Positions 20,127-30,443 are shown, counted from the first letter of the stretch. The stretch: DNA of 64,000 nt from Spirabiliibacterium pneumoniae (GCF_014884995.1 NZ_JABMII010000008.1:62001-126000), one strand, 5' to 3'. Numbers and translations are program-made. The notes: generated by a model not told the origin, from the letters alone.

Positions 20127-21851
20127 CATCTTATTGACTACTTCAATGCCCAACAACTCAAGCCCCTGCTTGAGCGTACGTTGCGCAATTGCGGCTAATT
20201 GCAAGCGGCTGTTTTTGGTATGCTCATCATCGCAGCTTAAAATTGGGCATTGTTCATAGAATTGTGAGAATATGCCCGCCAGTTCATACAAATAAGCACA
20301 CAACACGTGCGGCGTTCCTTCTTTGGCGACCACGGCAACAGCTTCTTCAAATTGCAATAATTTCAGTAATAAGGCGCGCTCTTTGCCTTCGGTCACGTTA
20401 ATTTCACCCTGCAATGTGTCGGGATTAATGCCACTTTTAGCAAAAATAGAGTGAATGCGGGTGTAGGCATATTGCATATAAGGCGCGGTGTTGCCTTCAA
20501 AAGAAAGCATATTATCCCAATCGAACACATAATCGGTGGTGCGATTTTTAGACAAATCGGCGTATTTCACTGCACCAATGGCAACGGCATTGATCACTTT
20601 GTCAAGCTCGGCAGGTGAAAGTGCGGTGCTTTTCTCGCGGATCAACTTGCCTGCGCGTTCAACGGCTTCGTCGAGCAAATCATTGAGCTTAACGGTTTCG
20701 CCCGAGCGCGTTTTAAAAGGCTTGTTATCTTTTCCGAGCATCATGCCAAAATTGATGTGTTCCAACCGCATACTGTCAGGAACATAGCCCGCTTTGCGGA
20801 CAATGGTCCAAGCCTGCTGTAAGTGTTGGCTTTGACGCGTGTCGGTGAAATAAAGGGCGCGGTTGGCGTGCAGCGTTTCCCAGCGGTATTTGGCCGCAGC
20901 AATATCGGTGGTGGTGTAAAGAAAACCGCCGTCGCGTTTTTGGATGATCACACCCATTGGTTCACCTTCTTTATTTTTAAATTCAGGCAAAAAAACGACC
21001 ACCGCACCTTGATCTTCCTGGGCAATGCCTTTGGCTTTCAAATCGGCCACAATTTCAGGCAACATTGGATTATAAAGGCTTTCGCCCATGATGTCGTCGT
21101 TGCTCAAAGTCACATTTAAGCGATCGTATGTGCGCTGATTTTGCTCCATAGTGATGTCCACCAACTTGCGCCACATTGCCAAGCAGTAGCTGTCGCCACC
21201 TTGCAGTTTCACCACATATTGACGTGCTTTCTCCGCAAAGGCTTCATCGCTGTCGTAGTGGGCTTTGGCGGCACGATAGAAGGCTTCTAAATCGCTTAGG
21301 GCTAGATCATCTGCGTTTTCATTTTGCATTTTTTCAAGGTAGGCAATCAGCATGCCAAATTGTGTGCCCCAATCGCCTACATGGTTGGCACGAATCACAT
21401 TATGACCTAAAAATGCCAGCACACGCACCACCGCGTCGCCAATAATGGTGGAGCGTAAATGCCCTACGTGCATCTGTTTTGCTACATTCGGTGCAGAGTA
21501 GTCTGCTACAATAGTTTGCGGCGCGTCAACAGGGGCGATAAGTGCGGTTTGACCTAGCAGCATTTGCCCTTGCTTGGCCAGCCAAGTGCGGTTGAGGGTA
21601 ATGTTAATAAAGCCAGGGCCTGCAATCTCGAGTTTTTCAATCATCTCGCCACCATCAAGCGCGTCGAGCACGCGTTGTGCCAGCTCACGCGGTGGTATAC
21701 CGATCTTTTTCGCTGCTGCCATCACACCGTTGGCTTGGTAATCACCAAATTGCGGCTTTGCCGATTGCCGCACCAATGCATCACAGCCACCTGCGCCGAC
21801 GTTGTTCAGTGCTTGGGTGATTTTGTGCGACAAAATTGTTTGAATGTTCAC
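20124..21851 (-). CDS. argS: Arginyl-tRNA synthetase
   Basis: A 575-aa class I synthetase charging tRNA-Arg. The N-terminal Add1 domain is followed by the ATP site with HVGHLRS (the HIGH motif) in [15 protein letters not shown], and by the C-terminal DALR anticodon-binding domain. As usual for ArgRS, a canonical KMSKS loop is not evident. Single gene, essential, with length normal for the family. Confidence 0.96.
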   Translation of the reverse strand: MNIQTILSHKITQALNNVGAGGCDALVRQSAKPQFGDYQANGVMAAAKKIGIPPRELAQRVLDALDGGEMIEKLEIAGPGFINITLNRTWLAKQGQMLLGQTALIAPVDAPQTIVADYSAPNVAKQMHVGHLRSTIIGDAVVRVLAFLGHNVIRANHVGDWGTQFGMLIAYLEKMQNENADDLALSDLEAFYRAAKAHYDSDEAFAEKARQYVVKLQGGDSYCLAMWRKLVDITMEQNQRTYDRLNVTLSNDDIMGESLYNPMLPEIVADLKAKGIAQEDQGAVVVFLPEFKNKEGEPMGVIIQKRDGGFLYTTTDIAAAKYRWETLHANRALYFTDTRQSQHLQQAWTIVRKAGYVPDSMRLEHINFGMMLGKDNKPFKTRSGETVKLNDLLDEAVERAGKLIREKSTALSPAELDKVINAVAIGAVKYADLSKNRTTDYVFDWDNMLSFEGNTAPYMQYAYTRIHSIFAKSGINPDTLQGEINVTEGKERALLLKLLQFEEAVAVVAKEGTPHVLCAYLYELAGIFSQFYEQCPILSCDDEHTKNSRLQLAAIAQRTLKQGLELLGIEVVNKM

Positions 21852-21934
21852 GAATTGTCCTTGTTGTAAGCATTATCAAATAAATTCCGATATAATACCT
21901 TGATATCACGTTGGAGAAAAGAGAGATTAGCAAA

Positions 21935-22525
21935 ATGACACAACCGCACTTTTTACAGGCCCAGTTGACCACGCTGGCAGAGCAGTTGGCAGACTTTGAG
22001 CGGCAGATTTTAGTTCTTGCACAGGAGTTTGGGCTAACGCTGGCTGATTATGAGATTGACCACATCGCGCTACGAGTCAATACCCTTGAACGTGGGCAGC
22101 AGTGGCTGGCGGTGTTGCAAGCCAATGGCGAAGTGATTTCAGATAACATCATCAACGGCCGGCCGATTTACCTCATCAAGTTGCGCGAGTCTTTACAATT
22201 ATTTGCACAATCGATTGCCGTTATTGAGTTGCCGATGCCGAAAAAGCGTTATCCTGTTGAGGGCTGGGAGCATATTGAGGTAGTGTTGCCAGCTCTTTTT
22301 GGTGAAACACCGAGTCAGTGGTGTGAAAGGATACTTGAGCAATTCAAACTAAAGAACAAAACCGCACTTTGTCTTAAAATTGATGCGCCTAAAGGGGAGG
22401 GCGAGCGATTAGATAACACTACCATTTCAATTACAAAACTTGACAATAGTAAAAATAAATGTTGTATTAAGCTCCACTCACACTCTATAATTGAGGTGAT
22501 TAACTCAGAATCCGAGTTTAGTTAA
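21935..22525 (+). CDS. yecM: YecM-like VOC-fold protein
   Basis: A 196-aa protein of the YecM family (vicinal-oxygen-chelate fold; reported as a putative metal-binding protein in E. coli, function unknown). Family stretches include the metal-ligand region DYEIDHIALRV and ELPMPKKRYPVEGWEHIEVVL, given here as PMPKKRYPVEGWEHIE. ATG at 21935 follows GGAGAAAAGAGAG; the TTG at 21911 is less likely. It diverges from argS, as in enterobacteria. No catalytic role is assigned. Confidence 0.8.
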   Translation: MTQPHFLQAQLTTLAEQLADFERQILVLAQEFGLTLADYEIDHIALRVNTLERGQQWLAVLQANGEVISDNIINGRPIYLIKLRESLQLFAQSIAVIELPMPKKRYPVEGWEHIEVVLPALFGETPSQWCERILEQFKLKNKTALCLKIDAPKGEGERLDNTTISITKLDNSKNKCCIKLHSHSIIEVINSESEFS

Positions 22526-22538
22526 TAAGGAAAACACA

Positions 22539-23000
22539 ATGAAAAAATCAGTTTTAGTCGCTTCTTTGTTTATCGGCCTGGCAACTGTTGGCTGCGCGAA
22601 TAAAGATATTTATCGTGGTGATGTTTACACTGGCGATCAAACCAAAGAAGCTCGCTCAATTAGTTATGGTACAATTGTGTCAACTAAGCCTGTGACCATC
22701 CAAGCCCCTAACGAAGGCGTGATCGGCACCGTAGGCGGTGGCGCATTGGGTGGCATTTTGGGCTCAGGCGTAGGCGGCGGCACAGGTAATGCTATCGCTA
22801 CTGCCGTTGGCGCTATTGCAGGTGCTGTGATCGGCAACACAGTGGAGCAAAAAGCAAGCCAAGCTAATGGTGTACAAATGGTGATCAAAAAAGACGACGG
22901 TAAAGAGATTGTTGTGGTACAAAAAGCAGACCCTCGTTTAGTGGCGGGTACACGCGTTCAAATTATTGGTGGTTCATCACTCAACGTGATGCCACTGTAA
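22539..23000 (+). CDS. Outer-membrane lipoprotein, SlyB/Pcp family
   Basis: A 153-aa lipoprotein with a signal peptide ending VGC (Cys19) and a glycine-zipper region rich in GG and GA pairs (residues about 65-100), as in SlyB and the Haemophilus Pcp/PAL cross-reacting lipoprotein. SlyB-type proteins support outer-membrane integrity. It starts 13 bp after yecM behind an AAGGAAA site, and is followed by an inverted uptake-signal terminator. Confidence 0.88.
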   Translation: MKKSVLVASLFIGLATVGCANKDIYRGDVYTGDQTKEARSISYGTIVSTKPVTIQAPNEGVIGTVGGGALGGILGSGVGGGTGNAIATAVGAIAGAVIGNTVEQKASQANGVQMVIKKDDGKEIVVVQKADPRLVAGTRVQIIGGSSLNVMPL

Positions 23001-23007
23001 TCGAAAT

Positions 23008-23044
23008 AAAAAAAGTGCGGTGATAATTCGACCGCACTTTTTTT
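23008..23044. terminator. Inverted uptake-signal terminator
   Basis: A 14-bp perfect stem (AAAAAAAGTGCGGT / ACCGCACTTTTTTT) with a 9-nt loop between the converging lipoprotein gene and the dedA-family gene; it works in both directions. Confidence 0.85.
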
Positions 23045-23049
23045 GACAT

Positions 23050-23661
23050 TTATTCTTGCTCCGCGTTAGCTTTGCGTTTACGCCTAAAATAAGCGATAAG
23101 TACAAACAGTAAAATGACACCCAAAATACCATAAATGCCCATTTGCCCATGGCGCATTTGCGCTTTTATCCAGTCTATATTTTCAGCCCCATGATGACCG
23201 AGATAGACCCAAATTGGAACAGAGATAATGGCAGCGCAAAAATCAATCAAAATAAAACGAATAACACCCACCCGACGGGTGACGCCTGAAATAATATAAA
23301 CAGGCGTACGCAAGCCAGGTAAAAACCGTGCAATGAATAACAAGCGATTGCCATATCGGTCAAATTTATTTTTAACCATTTGTAATCGTTTGAACGTGAT
23401 GAAACGTTTGATCAGACGAAAGCGTAGGATTTTTACCCCATAAAAGCGCCCAAGCATATACATTAGTAAATCGCCTAGTAATACGCCTAACATTCCAACA
23501 ACGACCATCCAATGAGGGTTGGCATAACCAAGCCCAGAAATGATGCCACCTGACACTAACGTGATGTCTTCGGGAATAGGCACTCCAAGCCCACAGAGTA
23601 TTAGTACTGCAAAGACCGCGGCATAGCCATAATGAGTAAAAAAATCAATAAAAAATTGCAC
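23050..23661 (-). CDS. DedA-family membrane protein
   Basis: A 203-aa inner-membrane protein of the DedA/SNARE-associated (VTT) family, which includes undecaprenyl-phosphate and phospholipid flippases. Family features are GVPIPEDITLVSGG near the N-terminus and ARFLPGLRTPVYIISG in the middle. GTG at 23661 (VQFFIDFF) is the likely start, since the only other upstream option in frame is a TTG at 23709. The exact lipid substrate is unknown. Confidence 0.82.
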   Translation of the reverse strand: MQFFIDFFTHYGYAAVFAVLILCGLGVPIPEDITLVSGGIISGLGYANPHWMVVVGMLGVLLGDLLMYMLGRFYGVKILRFRLIKRFITFKRLQMVKNKFDRYGNRLLFIARFLPGLRTPVYIISGVTRRVGVIRFILIDFCAAIISVPIWVYLGHHGAENIDWIKAQMRHGQMGIYGILGVILLFVLIAYFRRKRKANAEQE

Positions 23662-23795
23662 AGTTAACCTAATTTTTTTAGAATGGACGCCGTTTAGCGT
23701 ATAAATCAATGCACTTATTGTGCCTTTTTTTAACGCTAATTACCATAGCCTAAAGGCGAATATTGCAATGAAAAAGGTATTATCTGCAAATATTC

Positions 23796-23824
23796 TTGCG
23801 ATGGGCTGATAAAGTGTGTAGAAT
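23796..23824 (+). promoter_or_regulatory. Sigma-70 promoter of rplY
   Basis: TTGCGA (23796-23801) and TAGAAT (23819-23824) are separated by 17 bp, an almost canonical arrangement. The predicted start of transcription near 23831 makes a leader of about 80 nt before rplY. Confidence 0.7.
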
Positions 23825-23831
23825 GTGCTCC

Positions 23832-23881
23832 CTTGAGCATATGCTCAAGTGAATAGACGTTGAGTTGTAGGGTCGCCTACA
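23832..23881 (+). promoter_or_regulatory. Structured leader of rplY (two hairpins)
   Basis: A perfect 18-bp palindrome (23832-23849, centre GAGCATATGCTC) begins at about the predicted transcription start. It is followed by a TGTAGG/CCTACA stem with a GTCG loop (23866-23881). They resemble an autoregulatory r-protein leader, but function is inference. Confidence 0.5.
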
Positions 23882-23912
23882 GCTTAAACTTTAACTTAAA
23901 AGAGAGAAAATT

Positions 23913-24197
23913 ATGTTTAAATTTGATGCACAAGTTCGTGAAGCGCAAGGTACGGGTGCGAGCCGCCGTCAGCGTTTACAAGGTCAATTGCCGGCCATCG
24001 TTTACGGTGGAAGCGAAGCGCCAGTTGCTATCGTGTTAGACCACGATAAAGTTAACAACGCGCAAGCCGATGAAAAATTCTACAGCGAAAATATCACATT
24101 GGTAATTAATGGCAAAGATGTTGTGGTGAAAATCCAAGCGATGCAACGCCACCCATTCAAACCAAAATTGCTTCATTTAGATTTCAAACGCGTTTAA
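23913..24197 (+). CDS. rplY: 50S ribosomal protein L25
   Basis: A 94-aa 5S-rRNA-binding ribosomal protein of the short (non-CTC) form, matching the E. coli length. The N-terminal [24 protein letters not shown] segment (for example GTGASRRQR) and C-terminal [15 protein letters not shown] are typical. A strong promoter and a structured leader precede it and a clean terminator follows, so it is a single-gene unit. Confidence 0.96.
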   Translation: MFKFDAQVREAQGTGASRRQRLQGQLPAIVYGGSEAPVAIVLDHDKVNNAQADEKFYSENITLVINGKDVVVKIQAMQRHPFKPKLLHLDFKRV

Positions 24198-24209
24198 TCT
24201 TTAAACGCA

Positions 24210-24249
24210 AAAAACACCAGCAATCGTTGATTGTTTGGTGTTTTTTTTC
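24210..24249 (+). terminator. rplY terminator
   Basis: AAAACACCA pairs with TGGTGTTTT, followed by a long T-run, 12 bp after the rplY stop. An inner CAATC/GATTG stem extends the hairpin. Confidence 0.85.
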
Positions 24250-24271
24250 ATCTCAATATTGGGAGGCTGGT

Positions 24272-25057
24272 GTGAAAATCGCACTTGGGGTTGAATACAA
24301 CGGCGCACACTATTTCGGTTGGCAACGTCAACAACATCTTGACAGTGTACAACAGCGCCTTGAGCAGGCGCTCTCTAACGTGGCGAATGAAGATATTCAT
24401 TTGTTTTGCGCGGGGCGTACGGATTCAGGAGTGCACGCCACAGGACAGGTGGTGCATTTTGAAACACAGTCTGAGCGCGCGCTCAAGGCATGGTATTTGG
24501 GGGTGAATGCGAATCTTCCTAATGATATAAAAGTGCGGTGGGCGAAAGCGGTACGTGATGATTTTCATGCACGCTTTAGCGCAACAGCACGTCGCTATCG
24601 CTATGTGATTTATAATCATCCGCTACGCCCAGCGATTTTGGCAGACGGCTTGACCCATTATCATCTCCCACTCGATCATAAAAAAATGCACCAAGCAGGG
24701 CAACAGTTGCTTGGCGAGCGAGATTTTAGCTCATTTCGCGCTGCGCAGTGTCAATCTCACACACCGTGGCGTAATGTGCACCATTTGAACGTATTTCGTC
24801 AAGGCGATTATGTGGTTGTTGATATTCAAGCTAACGCATTTGTGCATCACATGGTGCGTAATATTGTGGGCAGCCTTATCGAGGTGGGCAACGGCAATCA
24901 AACAGTTGAGTGGCTCGCATGGCTGCAAGCCCAATGCAACCGCACTTTGGCACCTGCCACTGCCAAACCTAACGGTTTGTATTTGGTGTCGGTGAGCTAT
25001 CCAGAGGAATTTGCATTGCCGAAAACCGCACTTGGGCCGCTTTTTTTACCCGATTAA
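24272..25057 (+). CDS. truA: tRNA pseudouridine(38-40) synthase TruA
   Basis: A 261-aa enzyme that makes pseudouridine at positions 38-40 of the tRNA anticodon arm. The catalytic aspartate lies in [20 protein letters not shown] at 24272 is set by GGGAGG (24261-24266); the frame is open back to 24227, inside the rplY terminator, so the longer form is rejected. It precedes accD, as in many gammaproteobacteria. Confidence 0.95.
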   Translation: MKIALGVEYNGAHYFGWQRQQHLDSVQQRLEQALSNVANEDIHLFCAGRTDSGVHATGQVVHFETQSERALKAWYLGVNANLPNDIKVRWAKAVRDDFHARFSATARRYRYVIYNHPLRPAILADGLTHYHLPLDHKKMHQAGQQLLGERDFSSFRAAQCQSHTPWRNVHHLNVFRQGDYVVVDIQANAFVHHMVRNIVGSLIEVGNGNQTVEWLAWLQAQCNRTLAPATAKPNGLYLVSVSYPEEFALPKTALGPLFLPD

Positions 25058-25145
25058 AAATTGTGACAAAACGGTTCAAAAGCGCACGTAAATATGATGT
25101 AATGGGCAAATTAATCAGCACAAAAATGAAGAGTTAAGGTAACCC

Positions 25146-26075
25146 ATGAGTTGGATTGAACGAATTTTTAACAAAGGCTCGGTGAGTAGCAACAACCAAA
25201 AAGCCAATGTGCCAGAAGGTATTTGGACAAAATGTACTGGCTGTGATCAAGTGCTTTATCGCGATGAAGTGGTGCGCAACTTAGAGGTATGCCCAAAGTG
25301 CGGTCACCATATGCGCATTGACCCGCGAGTGCGTTTAGAAAAACTGCTTGATGAAGGAACAATTGAAGAAATTGGGGCTGAAATTGAACCTGAAGATATC
25401 TTAAAATTCAAAGACTTAAAAAAATATAAAGACCGTTTAAACGCAGCACAAAAACAAACAGGCGAAAAAGACGCTTTGATTGTCATGAAAGGGGCAATTT
25501 GGGGCATACCTGTGGTAGCCGCTGCGTTTAACTTTAACTTTATGGGCGGCTCCATGGGGAGCGTGGTGGGCGGCAAATTTGTTAAAGCAGCACAAACTGC
25601 GCTGGATCAAGGCTGCCCGTTGATTTGTTTTTCTGCCAGTGGTGGTGCGCGTATGCAAGAAGCACTATTCTCACTGATGCAAATGGCCAAAACCAGTGCC
25701 ATTTTGGCAAAACTCAAAGAAAAAGGCATTCCTTATATTTCTGTTTTGACAGATCCAACGATGGGGGGCGTGTCAGCCAGCTTTGCGATGCTAGGAGACA
25801 TCAACATTGCTGAGCCTAAGGCCTTAATTGGCTTTGCAGGCCCCCGTGTGATTGAGCAAACTGTACGTGAAAAATTGCCTGAAGGCTTCCAGCGCAGCGA
25901 ATTTTTGCTAGAAAAAGGGGCGATCGATATGATTGTCAACCGCAAAGAAATGCGCGACAAGCTCGCCAGCATTTTGGCTAAACTCTGTGGCAAGCCTTCG
26001 CCATTTGTGACAACAGAGAGTGTGATTATCCCGCCTGTGCAAACGCCTGTCAAAATCGAGGGCAAAAGCGCATAA
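25146..26075 (+). CDS. accD: Acetyl-CoA carboxylase carboxyltransferase beta subunit
   Basis: A 309-aa subunit that, with AccA, transfers carboxyl from biotin to acetyl-CoA for fatty acid synthesis. An N-terminal four-cysteine zinc finger ([23 protein letters not shown] in part: CTGC and CPKC) is followed by the crotonase-like carboxyltransferase core with [11 protein letters not shown]. An AAGGT-like site precedes the ATG. The C-terminal tail is Pro/Lys-rich. Its stop overlaps the folC start by one base. Confidence 0.96.
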   Translation: MSWIERIFNKGSVSSNNQKANVPEGIWTKCTGCDQVLYRDEVVRNLEVCPKCGHHMRIDPRVRLEKLLDEGTIEEIGAEIEPEDILKFKDLKKYKDRLNAAQKQTGEKDALIVMKGAIWGIPVVAAAFNFNFMGGSMGSVVGGKFVKAAQTALDQGCPLICFSASGGARMQEALFSLMQMAKTSAILAKLKEKGIPYISVLTDPTMGGVSASFAMLGDINIAEPKALIGFAGPRVIEQTVREKLPEGFQRSEFLLEKGAIDMIVNRKEMRDKLASILAKLCGKPSPFVTTESVIIPPVQTPVKIEGKSA

Positions 26076-27391
26076 TGACCCGAGCACAACTTACAGCCAC
26101 ATCGCCACTTGAGATGTGGCTTTCCTATATTGAAAGCAGCCACAGTAAAGCCATCGACATGGGGCTTACACGCGTTAAAGCGGTGGCCAGTGAATTGGAT
26201 CTGCTCACACCCGCGCCTTATGTTATCACCGTAGGCGGCACCAATGGAAAAGGCACAACATGTCGCTTACTTGAACTAATTTTGCTCAATGCTGGCTTGA
26301 ACGTTGGCGTGTTTAGCTCACCGCACTTGATTGATTATAACGAGCGCGTGCGTATAAATGATGCTGTGTTGCCAGACAGCGCACACAGTGCGGCATTTGC
26401 CTTCATTGATAGTCACAAATCACATTCATTAAGTTATTTTGAATTTAGTACACTAGGCGCGCTGTATCTATTTAAACAAGCACAGCTTGATGTGGTGATT
26501 TTAGAAGTGGGCCTAGGCGGGCGGCTGGATGCCACCAATATCATTGATGCCGATATTTGCGCCATTACCTCGATTGATATTGACCATGTCGATTATCTTG
26601 GTGATACACGTGAGCAAATTGGCTTTGAAAAAGCGGGCATTATGCGCGCAGGTAAAAGTGCGGTTATCGGCGAGCAAGACATTCCAATCACGGTGCTGGC
26701 ACATGCTAATTCGTTACCCTGTCACGTTTTGCGTAATGGTGTCGAATGGCACTATCAACGACAAGGGGATATGTGGACATTTGTTGGGCAAAAAGTGCGG
26801 TTTGATCAGTTGCCCGTACCTGCTATGCCAGTGCAAAATGCCGCTACAGCTTTGGCATTGTGCGAACAGCTACCATGGGCTATATCGCAAGACACCCTCA
26901 CCAAAGCACTACGCGAGATGACGCTAGTTGGGCGCTTTCAACGCCTAACGCCAACGCAACGGGCTTCGCTTTTTGCCCATGTTGGGGCGAGCCAATGTGA
27001 GCAAATTTATCTCGACGTGGGCCACAATCCGCATGCGGCACGCTATTTGGCACAAAAAGTGCGGTCGCTTAAAACTGACGATGTACGTGTATTCGGGGTG
27101 CTTGGCATGCTGCAAGACAAAGATGCCCTGCATGTGGCGCAACCTCTTGCGGGATTAATTGATCAGTGGTTTTGCTGCTCGTTAGATGGCGCGCGTGGGC
27201 AAAGTGCGGTTACATTGCGTGATAAAATTGCCGCAGCACTGCCAAATGCCGATATTCGTTGTTTTGACAGCGTGCAGGCAGGCACAAAAGCAGCTTTGCA
27301 AACGGCGCGCAAGCAAGATATTGTGCTCATTTTTGGCTCATTTCATACGGTGGCGGCCATTGTGGCACTTTTTTCGGCTAAAAACGCATAA
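26075..27391 (+). CDS. folC: Bifunctional folylpolyglutamate/dihydrofolate synthase
   Basis: A 438-aa Mur-ligase-type enzyme that joins glutamate to dihydropteroate and extends folate polyglutamates. The ATP loop VGGTNGKGTTCRLLE and the later LEVGLGGRLDATN (metal site) are clear. It is coupled to accD (TAATG), a conserved pair in gammaproteobacteria. Confidence 0.95.
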   Translation: MTRAQLTATSPLEMWLSYIESSHSKAIDMGLTRVKAVASELDLLTPAPYVITVGGTNGKGTTCRLLELILLNAGLNVGVFSSPHLIDYNERVRINDAVLPDSAHSAAFAFIDSHKSHSLSYFEFSTLGALYLFKQAQLDVVILEVGLGGRLDATNIIDADICAITSIDIDHVDYLGDTREQIGFEKAGIMRAGKSAVIGEQDIPITVLAHANSLPCHVLRNGVEWHYQRQGDMWTFVGQKVRFDQLPVPAMPVQNAATALALCEQLPWAISQDTLTKALREMTLVGRFQRLTPTQRASLFAHVGASQCEQIYLDVGHNPHAARYLAQKVRSLKTDDVRVFGVLGMLQDKDALHVAQPLAGLIDQWFCCSLDGARGQSAVTLRDKIAAALPNADIRCFDSVQAGTKAALQTARKQDIVLIFGSFHTVAAIVALFSAKNA

Positions 27392-27448
27392 ATTGATCGC
27401 GAAAGCGCACAAAACAGGGTAGGATAGTGCTATGAAAATTGTGTGTCA

Positions 27449-28009
27449 ATGAGCGATATGAACGGATTTTTTTATTGGGAATACAGCAATGTGGCGCAGT
27501 GTTTAATGCTTTGCTCGCAAGACACGGGGCGACGTATTCGCACTTCGCTTGAAAAATCCATGCTAACGCAATCTGCACTTAATGTCAGTGATTGCGATAT
27601 GGAAGACTTTTTGTTTTTCAACGTGGTGATTGATGCCCTTAAAACGTATGCCATTGACGATTCTCAGCGTGAATTTTTAGCCTATTCGGCGGTAGCTGCG
27701 CGGCAGTTTTTGCTGCCTATTCAACCGAAAAGCTGGTTTTTTAGCCTACTCAACGGAATTGAAATTTGCGATGAAGCCGAGCCAAAATTGGTGCAAGCGC
27801 ACATCAAAGAGCGCGACGAGTGGGTTAATCTGCTCTTGGTACAAATCAGCGGCAACGTGGCCGATTGCTTATTACTTGACCGCACTTTACAGCTCTCTGG
27901 GCTGAAGCTGACGTTTGCTCAGCCACTGCGTTTGTTCGCTAACCGCTTGCGGGCGATGCCCGAACAAGCGGTGAAAGCCGATTCACCTCTCACTCAGCAA
28001 CGTGCATGA
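27449..28009 (+). CDS. zapC: Cell division protein ZapC
   Basis: A 186-aa FtsZ-ring-associated protein. I recognise it by alignment with E. coli ZapC (YcbW, 180 aa): SLEKSMLTQSALN, CDMEDFLFFN, AVAARQFLLPIQPKSWFF and WVNLLLVQISGNVADCLLL line up in order with the E. coli segments. ZapC promotes FtsZ filament bundling. The start is uncertain: GTG 27443, ATG 27449 or ATG 27458. A hexapeptide ORF (27432-27452) overlaps the 27449 ATG as ATGA. It overlaps the next gene's possible GTG start. Confidence 0.82.
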   Translation: MSDMNGFFYWEYSNVAQCLMLCSQDTGRRIRTSLEKSMLTQSALNVSDCDMEDFLFFNVVIDALKTYAIDDSQREFLAYSAVAARQFLLPIQPKSWFFSLLNGIEICDEAEPKLVQAHIKERDEWVNLLLVQISGNVADCLLLDRTLQLSGLKLTFAQPLRLFANRLRAMPEQAVKADSPLTQQRA

Positions 28010-28010
28010 T

Positions 28011-28844
28011 ATGACGTTATCTCAACATCATTTTGACCTTCACTGTCACAGTAATGCCTCCGATGGGGTGCTTAGCCCTGCGGATGTCGTGGCGCGCGCC
28101 GCTGATCAAGGCGTGAAGGTACTCGCCTTGTGTGATCATGACACCATCGCAGGCATGGATGAGGCTTTCAACGCTGCCAAAGCCCATGATATCCAGCTTA
28201 TCACGGGGGTTGAAATTTCGACTTTGTGGCAAAATCGTGGGATTCACATCGTAGGGTTGAATTTTGCGGTAAACCACCCCGATATGACCGCACTTTTAGT
28301 CGAGCAGGCACGTTTGCGTGAGGCGCGAGCAATTCAAATTGGTGAAAAATTAGCAAAGTGCGGTCTGCCTAACGCTTATGAAGGCGCTAAACAGCTGGCT
28401 GGTGGCGAAGTTACGCGCGCACATTATGCCCGTTTGTTGGTGCAATCAGGCAAGGTGAAGAATGAAACCCAAGCATTTAAACGGTATTTAGGGCAAGGGA
28501 AATCAGCCTATGTGAACGCGAATTGGTGCAGCATGGCTGAGGCCATCGAGGTGATTCAGCGTGCTGGCGGCTTGGCGGTATGCGCCCACCCGTTGCGTTA
28601 TCCGCTTACGCGCAAATGGCTTTTGCGCCTGCTAGATGATTTTAAGGCAGTGGGCGGAGATGCGGTGGAGGTAGCGCACAGTGGGCAGTCGCCTGAGCAA
28701 CGTCACCAACTTGGCAGCATTGTGCAGACGATGGGACTACTGGCCTCAGCAGGGTCGGATTTTCATTTTCCCTGCGGATGGGTAGAGCTGGGCAAAAATT
28801 TATGGTTGCCTGAAAATGTCACGCCCATTTGGACCCATTTTTAA
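28011..28844 (+). CDS. rnm: PHP-domain 5'-3' exoribonuclease (RNase AM)
   Basis: A 277-aa PHP-fold metallo-phosphoesterase orthologous to E. coli YciV/TrpH (RNase AM), which removes nucleotides from the 5' end of RNAs, including rRNA maturation, and hydrolyses 3',5'-bisphosphonucleotides. The metal-ligand motifs DLHCHSNASDG (N-terminal), CDHDTIAG and CAHPLRYP, plus a final SDFHFP, are visible. ATG at 28011 is adopted; GTG at 28002 overlaps zapC by 8 bases. Confidence 0.88.
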   Translation: MTLSQHHFDLHCHSNASDGVLSPADVVARAADQGVKVLALCDHDTIAGMDEAFNAAKAHDIQLITGVEISTLWQNRGIHIVGLNFAVNHPDMTALLVEQARLREARAIQIGEKLAKCGLPNAYEGAKQLAGGEVTRAHYARLLVQSGKVKNETQAFKRYLGQGKSAYVNANWCSMAEAIEVIQRAGGLAVCAHPLRYPLTRKWLLRLLDDFKAVGGDAVEVAHSGQSPEQRHQLGSIVQTMGLLASAGSDFHFPCGWVELGKNLWLPENVTPIWTHF

Positions 28845-28915
28845 CGCACTTTTCACTCAATAAATCGTATACTTTCGTGTATAATTGCGCCATTTAATAC
28901 CAATTGGGTAAAATT

Positions 28916-29533
28916 ATGAGTCAATTTTTCTATATTCACCCAGATAATCCGCAAGCACGTTTGATTAAACAAGCGGCTGATATTGTGCGCGACGGTGGCG
29001 TAATAGTCTATCCTACCGATTCGGGGTATGCTTTAGGTTGCGCGCTAGGGGATAAACACGCGATGGATCGTATCGTCGCACTCCGTCAGCTGCCTGCAAA
29101 CCATAATTTCACGCTGGTATGCCATGATTTATCAGAGCTGTCGAATTATGCGGTGGTTGATAATGTAGCTTATCGGTTGATTAAAAATAACACGCCAGGG
29201 CATTACACTTTTATTTTAACCGCAACCAAAGAAGTGCCGCGTCGTTTGATGACTAAACGCAAAACAATTGGCTTGCGTGTGCCTGACAATGCGATTGCAC
29301 TGGCGTTACTTGCAGAACTCGGCGAACCGATTTTATCATGCTCATTGATTATGCCAGGTGAGCAAACAACACAATTCGACCCCGAAGAAATTCGTGATCG
29401 GCTTGAAAAACAGGTGGATTTAATCATTAATGGCGGTTATTTGGGCGAAAGCCCGACCACCGTGATTGACTTAACTGGCAGCGCACTCGAGATTGTGCGT
29501 GTGGGTAATGGTGATACCACCCCATTTGAATGA
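28916..29533 (+). CDS. yciO: YciO-type Sua5/YrdC-family protein
   Basis: A 205-aa Sua5-YciO-YrdC domain protein. It has the fold of L-threonylcarbamoyladenylate synthase, but the YciO branch has lower or uncertain t6A activity. The YPTDSGYALGCAL segment and LGLRVPDN-like IGLRVPDNAIA are the family markers. ATG at 28916 (MSQFFYIHPDNPQ) matches known YciO starts. It lies upstream of rluB, as in E. coli (rnm-yciO-rluB). Confidence 0.88.
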   Translation: MSQFFYIHPDNPQARLIKQAADIVRDGGVIVYPTDSGYALGCALGDKHAMDRIVALRQLPANHNFTLVCHDLSELSNYAVVDNVAYRLIKNNTPGHYTFILTATKEVPRRLMTKRKTIGLRVPDNAIALALLAELGEPILSCSLIMPGEQTTQFDPEEIRDRLEKQVDLIINGGYLGESPTTVIDLTGSALEIVRVGNGDTTPFE

Positions 29534-29562
29534 CGCTCGCGAGAGTGACATAAAGGATATTT

Positions 29563-30435
29563 ATGCAAAATAAACAAAATGTTGCAGGTGAAAAACTGCA
29601 AAAAATTCTTGCGCGAGCAGGCAAAGGTTCGCGCCGTGAAATTGAAGCCATGATTACTCAAAATCGTGTGAGTGTAGATGGCAAAATTGCGACGCTAGGT
29701 GACCGCGTTGAACTGAAAACCGACACCAAAATTCGCCTTGATGGGCAATTGGTGAACGTGCAGCCTGAGCAAAAACAGATCTGCCGTGTGCTGATGTATT
29801 ACAAACCTGAAGGGGAGTTGTGTACTCGTCGCGACCCTGAAGGGCGTGCAACAGTGTTTGAACGCCTGCCAAAACTGCGCGGTGCACGCTGGATTGCGGT
29901 GGGACGGCTGGATATTAATACTTCTGGCTTGATGCTGTTTACCACCGATGGGGAGTTAGCCAATCGTTTAATGCACCCAAGCCGTGAAATTGAACGAGAA
30001 TATTCTGTGCGCGTTTTTGGCGAAGTGAATGACGCGATGTTGCAAACATTGCGCAAAGGTGTGCAGCTTGAAGATGGCATGGCGGCGTTTAAGCAAATTA
30101 GTCCGCGCGGTGGGCAGGGGATTAATCAATGGTTTGATGTCACGCTAACAGAAGGTCGTAACCGAGAAGTTCGCCGATTGTGGGAGTCGCAAGGTGTACA
30201 GGTAAGCCGCTTGATTCGTATTCGCTATGGGAATATTGCCTTAACCAAGCAATTACCGCGCGGTGGCTGGCAAGAAATGAGCCTTAAAGAGGTGAATTAT
30301 TTGCGTGAACTGGTGGGCTTAGCGTTAGAAACTGACTCTAAACTGGAACAACATCAGCCACAACGCCGATTAAAAACCGCTAAAATTCGTAAAGCGGTGA
30401 AACGTTTTTCAACTCCAAGTACTAGACGGCGTTAA
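29563..30435 (+). CDS. rluB: 23S rRNA pseudouridine(2605) synthase RluB
   Basis: A 290-aa enzyme that isomerises U2605 in 23S rRNA. The N-terminal S4 domain ([19 protein letters not shown] in part) is followed by the RsuA-type catalytic core, with the Asp in [17 protein letters not shown]. The C-terminal tail is very basic. An AAGGAT site precedes the ATG. It is followed 8 bp later by cysB. Confidence 0.93.
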   Translation: MQNKQNVAGEKLQKILARAGKGSRREIEAMITQNRVSVDGKIATLGDRVELKTDTKIRLDGQLVNVQPEQKQICRVLMYYKPEGELCTRRDPEGRATVFERLPKLRGARWIAVGRLDINTSGLMLFTTDGELANRLMHPSREIEREYSVRVFGEVNDAMLQTLRKGVQLEDGMAAFKQISPRGGQGINQWFDVTLTEGRNREVRRLWESQGVQVSRLIRIRYGNIALTKQLPRGGWQEMSLKEVNYLRELVGLALETDSKLEQHQPQRRLKTAKIRKAVKRFSTPSTRRR

Positions 30436-30443
30436 TCACAGTA

